Positions 1 to 12,276 of a stretch of DNA of 64,000 bases are shown here, one piece after another (the first letter of the stretch is position 1; every line of letters begins with the position of its first letter). Source of the DNA: Sipunculus nudus (taxonomy: Eukaryota > Annelida > Sipuncula > Golfingiida > Sipunculidae); assembly GCA_026874595.1 (NCBI GenBank), contig CM049320.1, forward strand, positions 48,930,714 through 48,994,713, given 5' to 3'. The position numbers and the translations under genes are program-made. The notes below the pieces were generated by a model, which worked only from the letters and a program-made list of their open reading frames with translations, was not told the origin of the DNA and ran no database searches.

Positions 1-919
1 ATATGTTTTTGTTTTCCTTCATAACAATGACATCATCTGAAATATAAGTGCTAACAAGCAAATTGGTGGAATTTATGTCCTCTGCTTCGGCCTCTTGTTG
101 TCATTCATGCTTGCCTGTCAATGTTTTGGGTTTTATTTTCGCTTGAAGATGTCTCCACATGTCATAGAGGCTGTGTTTTCTTTTTCATAGTTTTTTTGTT
201 TGTTTTGGAGCTGATGAGAATAAATTTTCAGACAGACACTCCAAAACCAATCCCAACCAAGGTATGCATTAGAGCAATCAGTGATAAAAATTTGAATGAA
301 TTCAGATAATATTTAGGAAAGTTATCGCTCAGAAATGAAAACCTGGCAGATGGACAGACAGAAAGACAAACCCAAATCAATGGGTGGAAGCGGGGGACAA
401 TAAAATACAGGGTGATGATGAATGAGTGTGTGACTTCCTAAATCAACAAATACATTGATCATTCATTTCATTACGTGTTGACACATGTGGTGTTGACTTT
501 CTGCTTCTGGTTGTTTACTGGTCTCTGGTCATGGCTTCTGATACACACATACAGTGTTAGGTTACTCAGGGACAGGCTGCCTGGTTGAGCTCAGTGAGAC
601 AAAATTCCTTGTGCAGCAGCCTCTGGTCACATCTTATAGATACACAGACACACGGTTAAACCTGGTTAACTGTATGAGTGTACACGATTCCCCTGTAAAG
701 CGGGCTCTGGTCACATGGTGTAGACACTCCTACTTAGACACAGGGTTAACCTGGTTGACTGTTGACACTTCTTCAATGAATCAGTTAATGTAAAACAACC
801 AATTTCACACTGAATTTTATTATCACCAGCATAACTGACACATCTACTTTGAACGATAAAGAACATTTCAATATTTATGTAATGAAACCTGCACTAACAG
901 TGATAAGGTTTTCCTTTAC
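1..919. other. no gene recognised; low-complexity and imperfectly repeated DNA
   Basis: No exon or RNA gene could be supported. Between about 490 and 760 a phrase containing CTCTGGTCA, followed by AC-rich DNA and a 'ggttaac' motif, recurs two or three times at about 80-110 bp spacing. It looks like a degenerate tandem repeat. The short open frames here have no recognisable domain. Confidence 0.4.
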
Positions 920-1042
920 CTTTAGAAGGCACCCCAAATGTGCCTGACAGCTTCTCCTTGGTCACATGTCTGTTCTTCCTGAAAGCTGGCTTTGGCGTCT
1001 TCAGGTCCACATCCATGCTGACAGAACACACGACCTGGTAAT
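920..1042 (-). CDS. possible internal or first coding exon of an unrecognised minus-strand gene
   Basis: The minus strand reads a pyrimidine-containing acceptor (TTTTACTACAG), 123 bp of open frame, then a donor (AAAG/GTAAAG). Read with two leading bases and one trailing base, it gives 40 complete codons with no stop. This makes it a symmetrical phase 1-1 exon. An ATG lies in frame at codon 9, so it could instead be a first coding exon with untranslated DNA before it. The peptide is basic and lysine-rich (it contains KTPKPAFRKNRHVTKEKL), suggesting a disordered or nuclear tail, but I recognise no family. Partner exons would lie below 918 or above 1042 and were not found. Composition is less AT-rich than the flanks. 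Confidence 0.4.
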
Positions 1043-1699
1043 CTGTAGTAAAATGGATATATATCACAATTTTAATATCACTGTTTATAAACTGATCTGT
1101 AAATATCTAATGCAAAATATTAATCTGAAACTGATCTAAACACTTGTTTTTGCACAATTAAGAGCAGCATACTTCTAATACAAGATACCTGGGGAAAACT
1201 GGAATTTAAGTGACTTAACTATTCTGACTTAAACACAAATCTTCTTAGCCAATACTTTCTAAGAAACTGATTGAGTATTATAAAAGATCAAATCCTCAGG
1301 TACAGTGTCAGGAGCCATTCTCCCAAGATTTGGAGCTTACAATAATGGAACAATACAAATCTGGACTGTAATTTACAGAATTGGTTATGAAATCTGGATT
1401 TCTCATTTCTAATTCATCAATCAGAATTAATATTTCTACAGAGTAAACAAATTCCTTACTGATGTAAGAAAAGAGTAATCAAGTGATTTTTTAAAATCCC
1501 ACAGGTCCATCTGGCTGCACCAATTGTAAAAATAAGTCATGAAAGTCAGATTTATAACAGAACATCAGGAAGCTAGGGGTTAGTTCATTAAATGCGTATG
1601 CAGGACAAAACTAAATTGGTTCCAGGGCCAAATACATGGCTTGGGCCACCTGAACCAATAACAACTGAGAATATTAAGTCTCAGTATTTAAAGCAAAAA
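1043..1699. other. intergenic or intronic AT-rich DNA
   Basis: No supported gene, repeat family or RNA gene was seen. It could be intron of the candidate gene at 920-1042. Confidence 0.4.
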
Positions 1700-1962
1700 C
1701 TAAAATAAATGAAGTAATGAATGTTGTCTTTCACAAAAGATAATCTGAACAAGTTTCTGGGCTTTCTCATTTCCTAAACTGTTGCACAGTTTTGTGTGGA
1801 TAAGTCCATAAGACCTGAACACATGTTCAGTGGAGACAGAAGAAGCAACAGCGGTGTGAAGTTGTTTCATCAACTGCATGAAATATCCCTGTTGATTAGT
1901 GATGTGCTCTGTATAGCTAGACATGAATTCAAGTGTGACCAGAAAATGGCTGCTTCTTGACA
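1700..1962 (-). pseudogene. hAT transposase C-terminal (dimerisation) domain fragment
   Basis: The minus-strand frame encodes a stretch containing STEHVFRSYGLIHTKL followed by CNSLGNEKAQKLVQI. This resembles the conserved end of hAT-superfamily transposases (pattern S-x-x-x-E-R-x-F-S-x-x-G-L-I-x-T-K-x-R-x-x-L, then E-K-x-x-x-L-V), where the domain mediates dimerisation. Only this tail is present: there is no BED zinc finger and no catalytic core. The frame runs upstream directly into the 32-bp minisatellite at 1959-2400, so the N-terminal side is lost. It is a fossil rather than an active transposase. A domesticated hAT-derived exon is possible but unsupported. Confidence 0.55.
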
Positions 1963-2400
1963 GTGGTGATGTGGTCAGAGCCTTATGCACGACAGTGGTG
2001 ATGTGGTCAGAGGCTTATATAGGACAGTGGTGATGTGGTCAGAGCCTTATACAGGACAGTGGTGATGTGGTCAGAGGCTTATGCAGGACAGTGGTGATGT
2101 GGTCAGAGCCTTATGCAGGACAGTGGTGATGTGGTCAGAGGCTTATGCAGGACAGTGGTGATGTGGTCAGAGCCTTATGCAGGACAGTGGTGATGTGGTC
2201 AGAGCCTTATGCAGGACAGTGGTAATGTGGTCAGAGGCTTATGCAGGACAGTGGTGATGTGGTCAGAGCCTTATGCAGGACAGTGGTGATGTGGTCAGAG
2301 GCTTATGCAGGACAGTGGTGATGGGGTCAGAGCCTTATGCAAGACAGTGGTGATGTGGTCAGAGCCTTATGCAGGGCAGTGGTGATGGGGTCAGAGGCTT
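1959..2400. repeat. minisatellite, 32-bp unit, about 14 copies
   Basis: Tandem units contain GACAGTGGTGATGTGGTCAG followed by AGSCTTATGCAG. Period is 32 bp by direct counting. Units alternate 'agcctt' and 'aggctt', giving a partly dimeric pattern. The array abuts the hAT fragment. Confidence 0.9.
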
Positions 2401-2805
2401 ACAACCAACATATAAACTGTATATATAATCAACCAGGAAGAAATTACGGTGGGGTCCTCATGTTTGATAAAAGAAGATAATCATGTGAAAAGCTTGGGCA
2501 AATAACTTTGATACTTATGCCAGAACCAAAATTTTTTTTCAGTTGCAGTTTCCCTTTATTATTTGCTAATATTTTAAATGATTCAAATAATCTAAAATGC
2601 TGAAATCATAATAAATGAAATTAAATCCAGATTGTGTTAGGGAAAGAAATTAAAGACATTTAATATAAATAAATAACTAGAATACGGGTAGTCAACAAGC
2701 GACTACATGTATCGGCCAAAATCAGAGTGGGACGAGTGAAGTGAGGCATGGATTGAGTGGCAAGGGGAAATAGAGTGAGGTGTATTGCATATCAGCATGG
2801 ATGTC

Positions 2806-3360
2806 TGCAGCCTAAATGTGTATGTAGGTGGTGCCACCTGTTAAAAAAATTGAGAAAGCTAACCAAGACGTATAAACACGCAAAATTTTAGACAGATAAG
2901 TCAAACCACTACTGAGATATGAGTGGTTTTAGCCCATGGCAGACAAACAGATGGACGCTGTGCAAAAATGGTTCCAGGTGGCCCCTCCAGTTTTTTGTAT
3001 AATTAAGATCTATGTGAGATCAATACACATGCAAAATTTTGGCCCAATCTGTCAAAGGTTCCCAAGATATGAGCTTAGATGTCTGCAGCGTAAACTATAA
3101 TGTAGGTGGCGCCACCTGTCATAAAATCAAAAAAGCTATCCAGGATGTATACGCATGCCAAATTTCAGGTGAATTAGTCAAACCACTGCGGAGATATGAG
3201 TGATTTTAACCCTAGGCAGATGAACAGATGGACACTGTGCAAACATGGTTGCAGGTAGCACCACCATTTTTTGTGTATGATATAAAGCTATCCAAAGGCT
3301 ACATTTGTACTAAATTTTTTCCTGATCGGCGAAACATTTACTGAGATCTCTGGGTTTATG
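2806..3360. repeat. dispersed repeat, two tandem copies of about 271 bp centred on GGTGGCGCCACC
   Basis: A block beginning GATGTCTGCAGC at about 2806 recurs at about 3077. Both copies contain a near-palindromic GTAGGTGGYGCCACCTGT, then a 'caaaccact...gagatatgag' phrase and 'agatggac...tgtgcaaa'. Similar GGCGCC-palindrome segments occur near 35510, 59980 and 60490, so the family is dispersed. No coding content was seen. It is probably a non-autonomous element. Confidence 0.65.
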
Positions 3361-3599
3361 TGTGGACACAGAAGCACACATGGACGCTGGGCAGAGAGGA
3401 AAGGTCAGAAGTCAATGCAAATAGGTTAGGCACCAGTTCACATGTGATACGACAATTGGCGTAAGTTTCAGAAAAATCAGTCAAGTAGTCTCAGAGAAGT
3501 CTGGAAGCAAACACGGCGGAGGCGGCAGTGGAACCTGGTCAAAACATATTTTCCGCAAAACTTCATTTTGGCGGATACAATTATATGATAAATTGCTTT

Positions 3600-6055
3600 C
3601 CTGAAAGTCCTAATTATTAACCAAAGAAAGCCTAAAAAGTATATTAAAACAGGTATTTAAAGTGTAGTGTTACCTTTAAAATGAGTTGAAGAAAATACAA
3701 TCAAAGTGAATTTGAAAGGAGTTGTTAAATCTTATTTAATCTTAATGAAGCAATATTCTTTGCCTGGTAATGAATGGGACAAAAAGATGTATATTTGATC
3801 TGCTATATAATAAATTCAGAGGACAGGCAAACAAATTAGGCATGAAAAACAGTTCAAGTTTGTGCTTTTCTGTAGAAAGGTTAAAGGTTTATCTTGTCTC
3901 TAATTTCACAGTACTATTCCACTGTCACGGGTGGGACAGTAATAATTGACGATAAGAACCTTTTTGGTGAAACCCTTGACTCTGATTTTTTAGAGTTATA
4001 TGTACCCCAGACATATGAAATATATTACCCTCTTCTATTCTGGTCAATGTAACACAACCTGCAGTTCTTGGTTAATAATCATGACAATTGCAGCACAACC
4101 TGTTACAGGTGGGACATCAAAATGGGAACCAAATTTCAAGTTTTGGATTTCTGTATCCAAGTTACTTGTTCATGTAAACTTTCAACCCTACTTCACTTTT
4201 GAAATTCATTTATCAGCTATATGCAGCTGATTTTTATGGTTTGCATGGTCATAAAATTTATAGATTAATCTGTGGACATGTTACAGGTGGGACAAAATGG
4301 CCCATAATTTGCTGTAAGTGGATAGGAACATCTTTTCTATTACTCTAAAAAGGGTTGGATTTCACTGTCTTCATCATCTGTGTTATTCTTTATTAGTTAT
4401 TTAGTAACTGCCTGACAAACAACCTATTTTTCTTTCTTTAACCTCAGACACTGTCATGTACTGATTAAGTGAATTAGCCCACCAACTTTATTCACAGAGC
4501 CCATTCTTTCAGTTTTAATAATAAATGTTATTTTCTATAACCTATGCAACAATGAAAACTTTTGCAAATGAAAATTGTTTCTGCAATGGGACATTTCATT
4601 ATTTTATCATATTTGCACTTGTTGACCCTCCCTGGCCTTGAAAAATGTGCAAAGGTCTTCACGTTTAATATCATTTAAAACATATTAAATATATTTTACG
4701 ATGATATGTCTTTTATAGTTTTCACTAAAGAATTGCAGATATTAAACACAAATGTGTTAACCCTACCCCTACATGTCTTGAACTAGTGGTGCAATAAATG
4801 GGTTTAAGAGTAGGCATATTAATCAGTGTTGTTAAATTCCCATGAAATATGCATATTTCCTAGGGCAATGGGAATTCCCAGGAAATACTGGGAAATAAAG
4901 GGATTATAGGAATTGAGTCACATATTTGTTAATTTAATTTTGTTTTAGCTTGTTTTTGCAGAGATATATCATATATATTCATTTAGTAAGCGGGAGAGGG
5001 GGCCAAGGAAACAAAAGACACCTGTTTTCTGATTTTGTTTTTCATCAACAATCCAACTGTAACCTTGTTGTAATTATGTCATAAGAAACCACCAGGACCC
5101 ATATACATGAGCAGTAACTGAGTACTACTGAGCAACTCTGAGGTCTCAGAAACCCCTCGCATTGAGGGGTAGTATAAACTAATGATGTAACTATTGCTCT
5201 TTACTCTGCCTGCTTTGATAACCATCAAGATGTCTCTTGTTGAGCTTGATCAGACTGTCTGCAGTTAATACCACAGGGAGCCTTTCTCCCCCCCCCCCCC
5301 ACCCCCAATTCTGTTGACAGACCTGTTCTATAAATGAGATGAATCTTATAATTTCACATTTTTTTTCAGCAACAAGCAGTGACAACAAAGACCCCTATCC
5401 CACTTACCCCTTCAATACACAGGACTAATAAACAAGACAAATCTTATAATTTTAATTTTAAATAAATTCTTTTCTTTGAGACTTGGACAATTTTTATTTT
5501 TTTAAAGAAAAAAAAATGTTCAGGAATTTAATCGTAATATTCAAATGTGATAAAATATTAAGATCTAATGTAAGTGCTAACTGACAAGATTAAGAAGCTA
5601 TAAATACTTTGTAGTATTTCATTCATATCTCTTCAAGTTGGCCGGGCCTAGGTGTAAATTAACAATGTTAAACTTAGTTTTAAAATCAGGAATATTGGTC
5701 AGACTTTGTTGGATTAATTTTTAACTCATATGGCCATATATTTATTTTTTGAAAACTTATTAATTATTTATATTCTTCCATTAATTTTCTATAAACATAC
5801 CAAAAATTAGGTCAGTATTGCATATTGTTTTAAAGTTATGGGCCCAAATATAATGCAATTTTTTAAAAATTCAGAAATATATTTACCCACTTTACATAAG
5901 AATTTCTGAAGCTGGAGACTTTTTCAAGGATATAACTTTATTAAATCAAGATTCAGTTGTTAACCCAAAATTAGATCTGAATTTTGCAAATTTTTCAAGG
6001 TATTAGCATAAATAAAAAATCAATCCCTAAATTTTGTCCAACTTTTGCAACGCAC
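3600..6055. other. AT-rich intergenic DNA without recognised genes
   Basis: No supported exon. It includes a C-rich homopolymer at about 5286-5307 and scattered 'GGGAATTCC'-like motifs at about 4870-4900 (also at about 6660-6720). Nothing else could be assigned. Confidence 0.4.
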
Positions 6056-6205
6056 GTTTTTTCCCTGTAAGCACTGTTGATTTAATTTTCACAGCACATA
6101 TACATAAGTATTTAATCTTTTAAAATCTGAAATTTCAAAGGAATTGATTGAACAGAGAAGCTTTTATTCAAGTTTTCATTCACCATGTCGAGTGTTGTTT
6201 ACATC
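6056..6205. repeat. dispersed repeat, copy 1 (paired with about 12425-12575)
   Basis: The phrase 'agcactgttgatttaat' followed by 'cacagca', 'tctgaat/aatt' and GCTTTTATTCAAGTTTT appears here and again near 12448-12530 in the same orientation and order. Both copies are non-coding and clearly diverged. Confidence 0.6.
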
Positions 6206-6968
6206 TAGTCCACCTAGTAGTACAGCCTTCACTTGTATTATGGTCCCTTGTTTATAAATATAATGTCATAAAAAATTCCATTTTCACAAACTGCTCAATT
6301 GTTAAAAATGAAGACAGTTTGATACATGTATTTTTAAATATATTCTGAGTCTTTTGTGTATTCATGTAAAAAGTGTTTTCAGAATATAAAAATAAGATCT
6401 AACTTTAAAGCACCAATTAGTATTTGCCACATCACATCACCTTTTTTTCAGGGCCACGACTATAGCTCAGATGACTTACAGTCAGCTGAGCTAAAAATGA
6501 GTGGACTATGACTAAAATTCCTGAATAAACACTGGTTACCTTTGTTAGTTCAGTTAGTTGAACAAAACACAAATTGAGAGAGGGTTTTTCCTTATTTCTC
6601 ACTCACATTATTATTATCAAGGGGGTAATTCCCAGATGGATATATTTGAGCTGTATTTCTCAGGGCAATAATTCCCGGGAATTCTCACCCAGGAATTCCT
6701 ACCCTGTGAATTCCTGAAAAACTCTGATATAAATGAGCTGATACACACAGAAAGCTACCACAGATTTAATGCTATCACACATTTTCTAACTCCTGGTATG
6801 TACACCATGCCAAAAATCACTATTAGAATTATTCCCCTCAGATGGTACCGGTGACCAAATTTTTAGGGTCTGGCTAATGGACTAATATAATTCTTTACCT
6901 TGTAGGCTTGTACCAGGGTAGTTCCTGACAAAACTCTCTACCTAATAAATGTACCCCTTACACTCTTA

Positions 6969-6970
6969 CC

Positions 6971-7003
<33 letters not shown>

Positions 7004-7008
7004 CATAC
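6969..7008. repeat. (AT)n microsatellite
   Basis: Uninterrupted alternating AT followed by a short 'atac' tail. Simple-sequence DNA. Confidence 0.9.
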
Positions 7009-7509
7009 ATATTGTACTTAAAAAGGAAAGATGTCTGTTATTGAATGGAAGTACATAAACGAAAGAACATTTGTCTTGTCAACTAGCATACATGGTTTCT
7101 CCATATTAACTCAACGTTTATTAGTGAGTTTTTAGTAATTTATTCAGTGTAGCCCTAACTCCCGTGCTCACTTACAATGCTCTGTTGTGCGAGAGCCCTA
7201 GAAGATGATTTGAGAAAATTGGAGACATTCCACCTAACAATTAAATTCATAAATTTTGTCTGAAAATTATGTTTATTTGTTATGAAATAAAGATATTCTT
7301 ATCAAATGTGCATATAACATACCACTAGGGTTCAAGCACAAGGGTTGCAAAGTTTTAAAAGTGAGTCTTGTTTACATACAAAAATATAATATTTAGGTGA
7401 ATTTCTTGGTCATTCAAATAAAGTACTATATCTTCCTATGATTACTTAAGTTTCCTTGTCCTAAACGCAATATTTAAATTTAGGCCAAAAAAATAAAAGG
7501 TAAACTTCT

Positions 7510-7796
7510 TAGGCATGGCCCGCATCAATTTTAAACCCCTGCATCAAAAATTTTTATTTTGATTTTCAATAGAAAATTTCCGATTTTGAGCTGCAGCCGC
7601 TGCAACATTTCTTTCAAGAAGATAAAACCATTTTCTTTTGTAATGTAGTGCTTTTATTTGTTTAGCAAAATAAATCTGTTATTTTCATGCTTTTCCCTTG
7701 TCATTTGTCATTTTTATCAAAACATACCAAAAAATTATAAATAAAAAAAGCGCCCGCCCGCATTGATTTCTGAAAAAAGTACCTGAGAACCATACC
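7510..7796. mobile_element. MITE-like element, copy 1 (TGAGAACCAT end)
   Basis: Shares a long colinear stretch with 31284-31563: CCCGCATC near one end, 'tttcaagaagataaaa', 'catgcttttccct', 'cgcccgcccgca' and 'tttctgaaaaaa' near the other. It ends in TGAGAACCAT. The left end is degraded here, whereas the second copy has matching inverted ends. A non-autonomous DNA transposon is the best explanation. No transposase is present. Confidence 0.6.
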
Positions 7797-7799
7797 TTT

Positions 7800-8479
7800 T
7801 TTTTATTTTGGCCTTAACACAATTTTTTTAAAGTTCTCTAGTTTACTCTGAAGCTTTTTATGCGACAGTATCCTAGATCCTGTATATAGCTGCTTTTAAT
7901 GCAGTTAATTTTGTGCTACAGCAAATTAAGTTTGGCAACCTGATTGGATGACTGTTGACATACCATAGTAACTTAAAAAAAAAAATACACAACTTCAAAG
8001 GTGGTTAGACCAGACATCACTTTAAACAGCTGACGGCACTTTAACCTATAGGCTATTCTGTTGTTCCCAGGTGGTGTCTGATCTGGAAGTTGGAACAGCA
8101 GAGCTTGTCACCGTGTCATGGAATGCCTGGAAACCGCCTACAACTTCGTTGCTGACCGGGGTCTAAACGCTCATCACACATTGGAGATGAGCTGCATACT
8201 TATTTGGACAGTGTCTGTTTAACAAATACTCTGTGCATTTTATGTTTTTAAGTAGTTGTATACATACTTACACTTTGTTTACATGAATGCCTCTAACTTC
8301 TAACTTGCTATTCGGTTTTCACGGCTAACTGTCAGTTACCGTAATCTCACCAAAGCATATCTCTTTCTGCCTCTGTCGGGGGAGAGTGTTCTAGGTAAAA
8401 TATAGCGCCCGCTAATTATATCTGACGATGTGAAATGCCCTCAGGGCTCCAGGGTTCCCAAACCTTCAGGCCTTTGACC
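7800..8479. other. no gene supported; one weak exon-like stretch
   Basis: A TTGTTCCCAG acceptor-like site at about 8071 is followed on the plus strand by a 90-bp open frame ending in TAA at about 8165. There is no matching upstream exon and no domain, so it is not called as a gene. Confidence 0.3.
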
Positions 8480-8493
8480 CAGAAGCGGATCCG

Positions 8494-8525
<32 letters not shown>

Positions 8526-8712
8526 CCAGGGGGTCCGGACCCCCCCTTTTCACCCGAAGCACCCTTTTTTTAAAAGGGTTTTAGACGAAATTTTGTGGCC
8601 TGGACCCGCCCCCCCCTTTTCCAGACCTGATGACCTTTTATTTAGGATTTTCATTAGTCCTCCTGGGTTGGACCCCCCCCCCCCCTTTTCCAAAATCCTG
8701 GATCCGCCCCTG
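8480..8712. mobile_element. MITE-like element with GCGGATCC inverted ends and poly-G/C tracts, copy 1
   Basis: It begins CAGAAGCGGATCC and ends GGATCCGCCCCTG, so the ends are inverted copies of CAGnnGCGGATCC. The interior has long G and C homopolymers and GGGGGTCCGGACCCCC-like palindromes. A second full copy lies inverted at 32271-32470, and decayed pieces lie at about 19316-19498 and 34440-34540. It is non-coding: the apparent glycine/proline-rich reading frames are by-products. Confidence 0.7.
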
Positions 8713-8849
8713 TGACCGTCCATCGTTGTATGATAGTAATCTATGTACATAAAGTGAATGTTTCATATAAAGAATGGTGTTGATTACTTTGATGATCGCA
8801 TTCCGAGATGATTTTAATTTTTTAAATATACAAACACTAACTTTCTCAT

Positions 8850-9242
8850 AGGCGGCGAAACCGGGGAGGCCCGCGGGCCCCAATGAAATTGTTAGGGGGG
8901 CTGAGCCCCCCCCCCCCTTAAAAATTCATATATATATATCCTCCGCTCGGGCGCTTCGCGCCCCCAGTACTTGGAGTACAATATATACATGGCCGCAGCC
9001 AAAGTTGATATTCTGTGTCAAAATGCATCCATTGTCAGACAAATAACAATCTCTCAACAAGGAGGTACTGTTTTACTAAGTAAACATTGACCAATAAATG
9101 ACAGCAAAAATGCACCAAAATGCAGAAGTATACATACAGTTTTTTTCAAAATTTTCCACACCGTGACCCACACCCTCCCCCGTCGGGGATTCCCCCTCAG
9201 ATCCGGTTACTGCCCTCTGCCATTTGGGTCGCCTATACGGCC

Positions 9243-9245
<3 letters not shown>
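8850..9245. repeat. GC-rich dispersed repeat with C tract and GGGCGCTTCGCGCCC hairpin
   Basis: This block stands out from AT-rich flanks. It starts near ATAGGCGGCG, holds GGGGGGCTGAGCCCCCC and a GGGCGCTTCGCGCCC hairpin, and ends near GGGTCGCCTATACGGCC. The two ends share an inverted ATAGGCGRC motif, consistent with a small DNA element. No coding content. Confidence 0.45.

Positions 9246-9305
<60 letters not shown>
9246..9305. repeat. (AT)n microsatellite
   Basis: About 55 bp of alternating AT. The tyrosine/isoleucine frames across it are artefacts. Confidence 0.95.
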
Positions 9306-9309
<4 letters not shown>

Positions 9310-9311
<2 letters not shown>

Positions 9312-11190
9312 TGGTCTACTATTACTTTTCTCAAAGGTTTATATATTGCAATGGTTTCATAGAAAGGTCCACATTGTAAATTGAAGTGACGAACTAATAA
9401 GGAAATCAGGAATTTTAAAATAAATGTACATAGTACTTTATGTTTCACAGCTTTTTGACGCATTCCCATGGTTCGACTGATCAGATGTGTCCCTGCATAT
9501 GAGTAGCCATCTTTGTTTTTGCTTGTCATATTATTTTAGGGTGTTTACATGATATCATCCAATCAGCAGCTATCAACTGAAGCTGTTGTGACCAATGACC
9601 TTGACCCTCATAAGTGGGGCTTATATGTTGGAAATATAGACTGTTTTCTCAAATTTTATAATATTTTTTTTCAAATATTATATGTGAGGTCCGTAGGTGT
9701 TCTCCCCCCCCCCCCTTCCCCCGTTGAAAATAAGGTCCATTGATTTTCTTACTGTATTTAATTTCCTCCCTCCAAATAAAACTAGTATAAGTTTTCCTAG
9801 CAAAAAACAAGGTTGACATGAGGAGATGGAGCAGACTATACAATGGTACATATTAAATGCGTAATACTCTTATTATATGATTGCTCGAGTTTTCTACGTT
9901 CACGGTTCCGCTCCTTTGACAGCAACGGAGGAAGTCGTCAGTAGGATCTAGAATATTTAAATGCCTTCCGGTTAAAACGTACAACAAACCATCTTTTCAT
10001 GCAACGTTTGAAGAATAGGGTCAATACTGAAGTAAATACACTTGCGATAGTGAATAAAAGCATACCATTTACAGTCATATATAACAACCAAGTTACAAAA
10101 GGACAGGGCATGATTTTACATGAATATACGGGATATCGGGCATTCATTGAATATTTTATTGAACAGAATTATTTTTTTATGTTTCCTCAGAACTCATAGA
10201 ATTTTGCTAATTTCGAAATTTTTTAGATTTGACATGTTTTCATATATGGGGCAAAATCTATCTTAAAAATGGCAGGAGCTAGCATCACCAATGCAAAAAT
10301 ATCAGTCATCTTAAAAATCTCTATCGGGTTAAGCTTATTATTATTTATTTTCTATCTGTATCAACTTAGATGTTATAGGGAGAAGCCTAAAAGAACTTTT
10401 AAAATCTTCTTCTCCAAAACTGTTCAGCCAAATTGTCCAATATTTCACAGAAATGATCCAAGGAACAATCTCTCTCAAGTTAGTTTGAATGGTTCCAGTT
10501 GATTGATTTCCTACAACAGTAATTCGGTGGGTTCAGTTTTAAGATTTTAATTTTGGTGCTCAAACAAGAAGAAAATATCGTTCCTTCCACACACCTGATT
10601 TTGATAATGTAACGCCGATTGAAAAGTAAATATTGCTTGCGGGGTTCCTTCTGTCATACGGCTTTCCGCCTGTCAGGCGATCTTCCGCCGGTCTTGCGGC
10701 CTTCCGCCCTTCAAACAGGCTTCCGCAAGAGAAAGGGGGCGTCTGGGTCAGATCTTCGCCAGGGCTCAGCGGGTGCGGGCCGCCGAGAAAAACAGCTGAT
10801 TTTAGACAGCCCGGCTTGCAGTAACTGTGGTAAGATCAGCGAGGACCTGTTCTCTAAAGTATTAACCACAGGGGCTAGAACTAAGTTTATATTCTTTTGT
10901 TACAACAAGGTTAACTGAAGGGTGATGTTATATCCTTTTCTCTTTGTACAATAATTCTTTGGGAATAACCCTGCACATTTACTAATTTTTATTCAATGTC
11001 TGGTAATTGTTGGTATTTATTGACTAAATAAATTTTATTTAAGTTATCACAGTCTTATTTTGATAATTGTTTCAACTTGGTTCAGCATGAACTTAGATAT
11101 GACCTTTTACCTGTAAGTATTTGCTGTTAAACGAACATTTTACACGGAAGAAAACATATATTTATTACCCGTTCATAGTTCCCTCTAAAA
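9310..11190. other. no gene recognised; contains a GC-rich island
   Basis: Mostly AT-rich, with a C tract at about 9701-9722. From about 10636 to 10820 the sequence becomes GC-rich with a recurring CTTCCGCC motif, unlike its surroundings. The frames across it have no recognisable domain. Confidence 0.35.
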
Positions 11191-11193
11191 ATA

Positions 11194-11994
11194 GGAGCTG
11201 CAAAAATAATCTGGAAAGCACAAGGATCCACATTTGATCAGGTCGTAATAGATGTGACAAGCAGAAGGAAACTTATGCATGGTCACTTTGTAGCACTTAG
11301 CAGAGCAAGACAGATGAATGGCCTATACATACTGAATTTAGTTGAAGAAAAAATGCTACAGATTCTCACGTCAAAAATCTAATAAAACAATTACGCAATG
11401 ACATGCCACTGAAAGTAAACTGTACACAACCATCTGTTGATTCAAAGGATTTATTACAAATTGTCTACCACAACACATGATCATACATTTGCATCCTCAT
11501 GATGTCAAATCAGATTCTCATATACTTAATGCCCAAATCATTGCTTTTGCCGAGTGACGTCTTTGCTCAAGAGACCAGAATGAAGTGTTTAAAATACCTT
11601 GTTATAAACTCATAAGAAATGATCAGTTAGCTGTCAGAGGGACAACAAACAGAAGACGACCTCATGGTTTAGCCATATGTAAACATGAACAGCTCGGTTC
11701 CCATATTACCTTTTAGCATCAGACATCACCAGATATTTTCACTTCTTTCACACTGCTGCTCAGTCACTTCAGATTGCTTTTCTCTATAGCTCACCTGCAT
11801 GTCCCACCAGTAACGTCCTCGTTGAACTTCATGCTCTAACCTCTCAAATTGACCTCAACCTGCCTTTAGTGGTTATGGGGGATTTCAATATTGACGTGTT
11901 CATTGTTGTAAATGAGACTAAACTGACACGAATATGCCAGATCTTAAAATGTCAACAGCTTGATAAAAAGCCAACCAATGATCATGCATGGTAA
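11194..11994 (+). pseudogene. decayed Helitron (Helentron-type) helicase end plus endonuclease fragment
   Basis: At 11194-11382 the plus strand encodes 62 residues ending in a stop. They contain KAQGSTFDQVVID and HGHFVALSRARQMNGLYI, matching the last conserved motifs of Pif1-type SF1 helicases as found in Helitron RepHel proteins. Downstream, after frame breaks, an open frame at 11761-11994 contains LPLVVMGDFNIDV. This is the GDFN motif of the exonuclease-endonuclease-phosphatase fold, where Asp and Asn are catalytic. A helicase followed by such an endonuclease is known from the Helentron/Helitron2 group of animal Helitrons. The Rep domain and most of the helicase are missing, and several stops and shifts show the copy is dead. 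A LINE origin would explain the endonuclease but not the helicase. Confidence 0.6.
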
Positions 11995-12257
11995 TATCAT
12001 AACTCTTGTTTTACTAACTGTTCCTGAGAGATGCTTCAGTCTTAACTTTAGAAAGCACATGGTAAGATCACAAGATATCATTGGCAATTCCCTACTCTTC
12101 AAATCGGATCAAACAAAGTAACCTACTTTCAACCTACTTTAGCCTGTTTTACCTTCTTTTCTTCTCAGGAATTGTGTTTGAAATTTGTAAGGATGCATGT
12201 TTTCAGATTAGTTGTACAACCTTTCCTTAAATAATGACTCACAATCTCCCCCCCCCC

Positions 12258-12276
12258 CCCCCCCCATGTTCATGGA
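12258..12276. repeat. poly-C tract
   Basis: Homopolymer run in otherwise AT-rich DNA, similar to many G/C tracts across the window. Confidence 0.8.
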
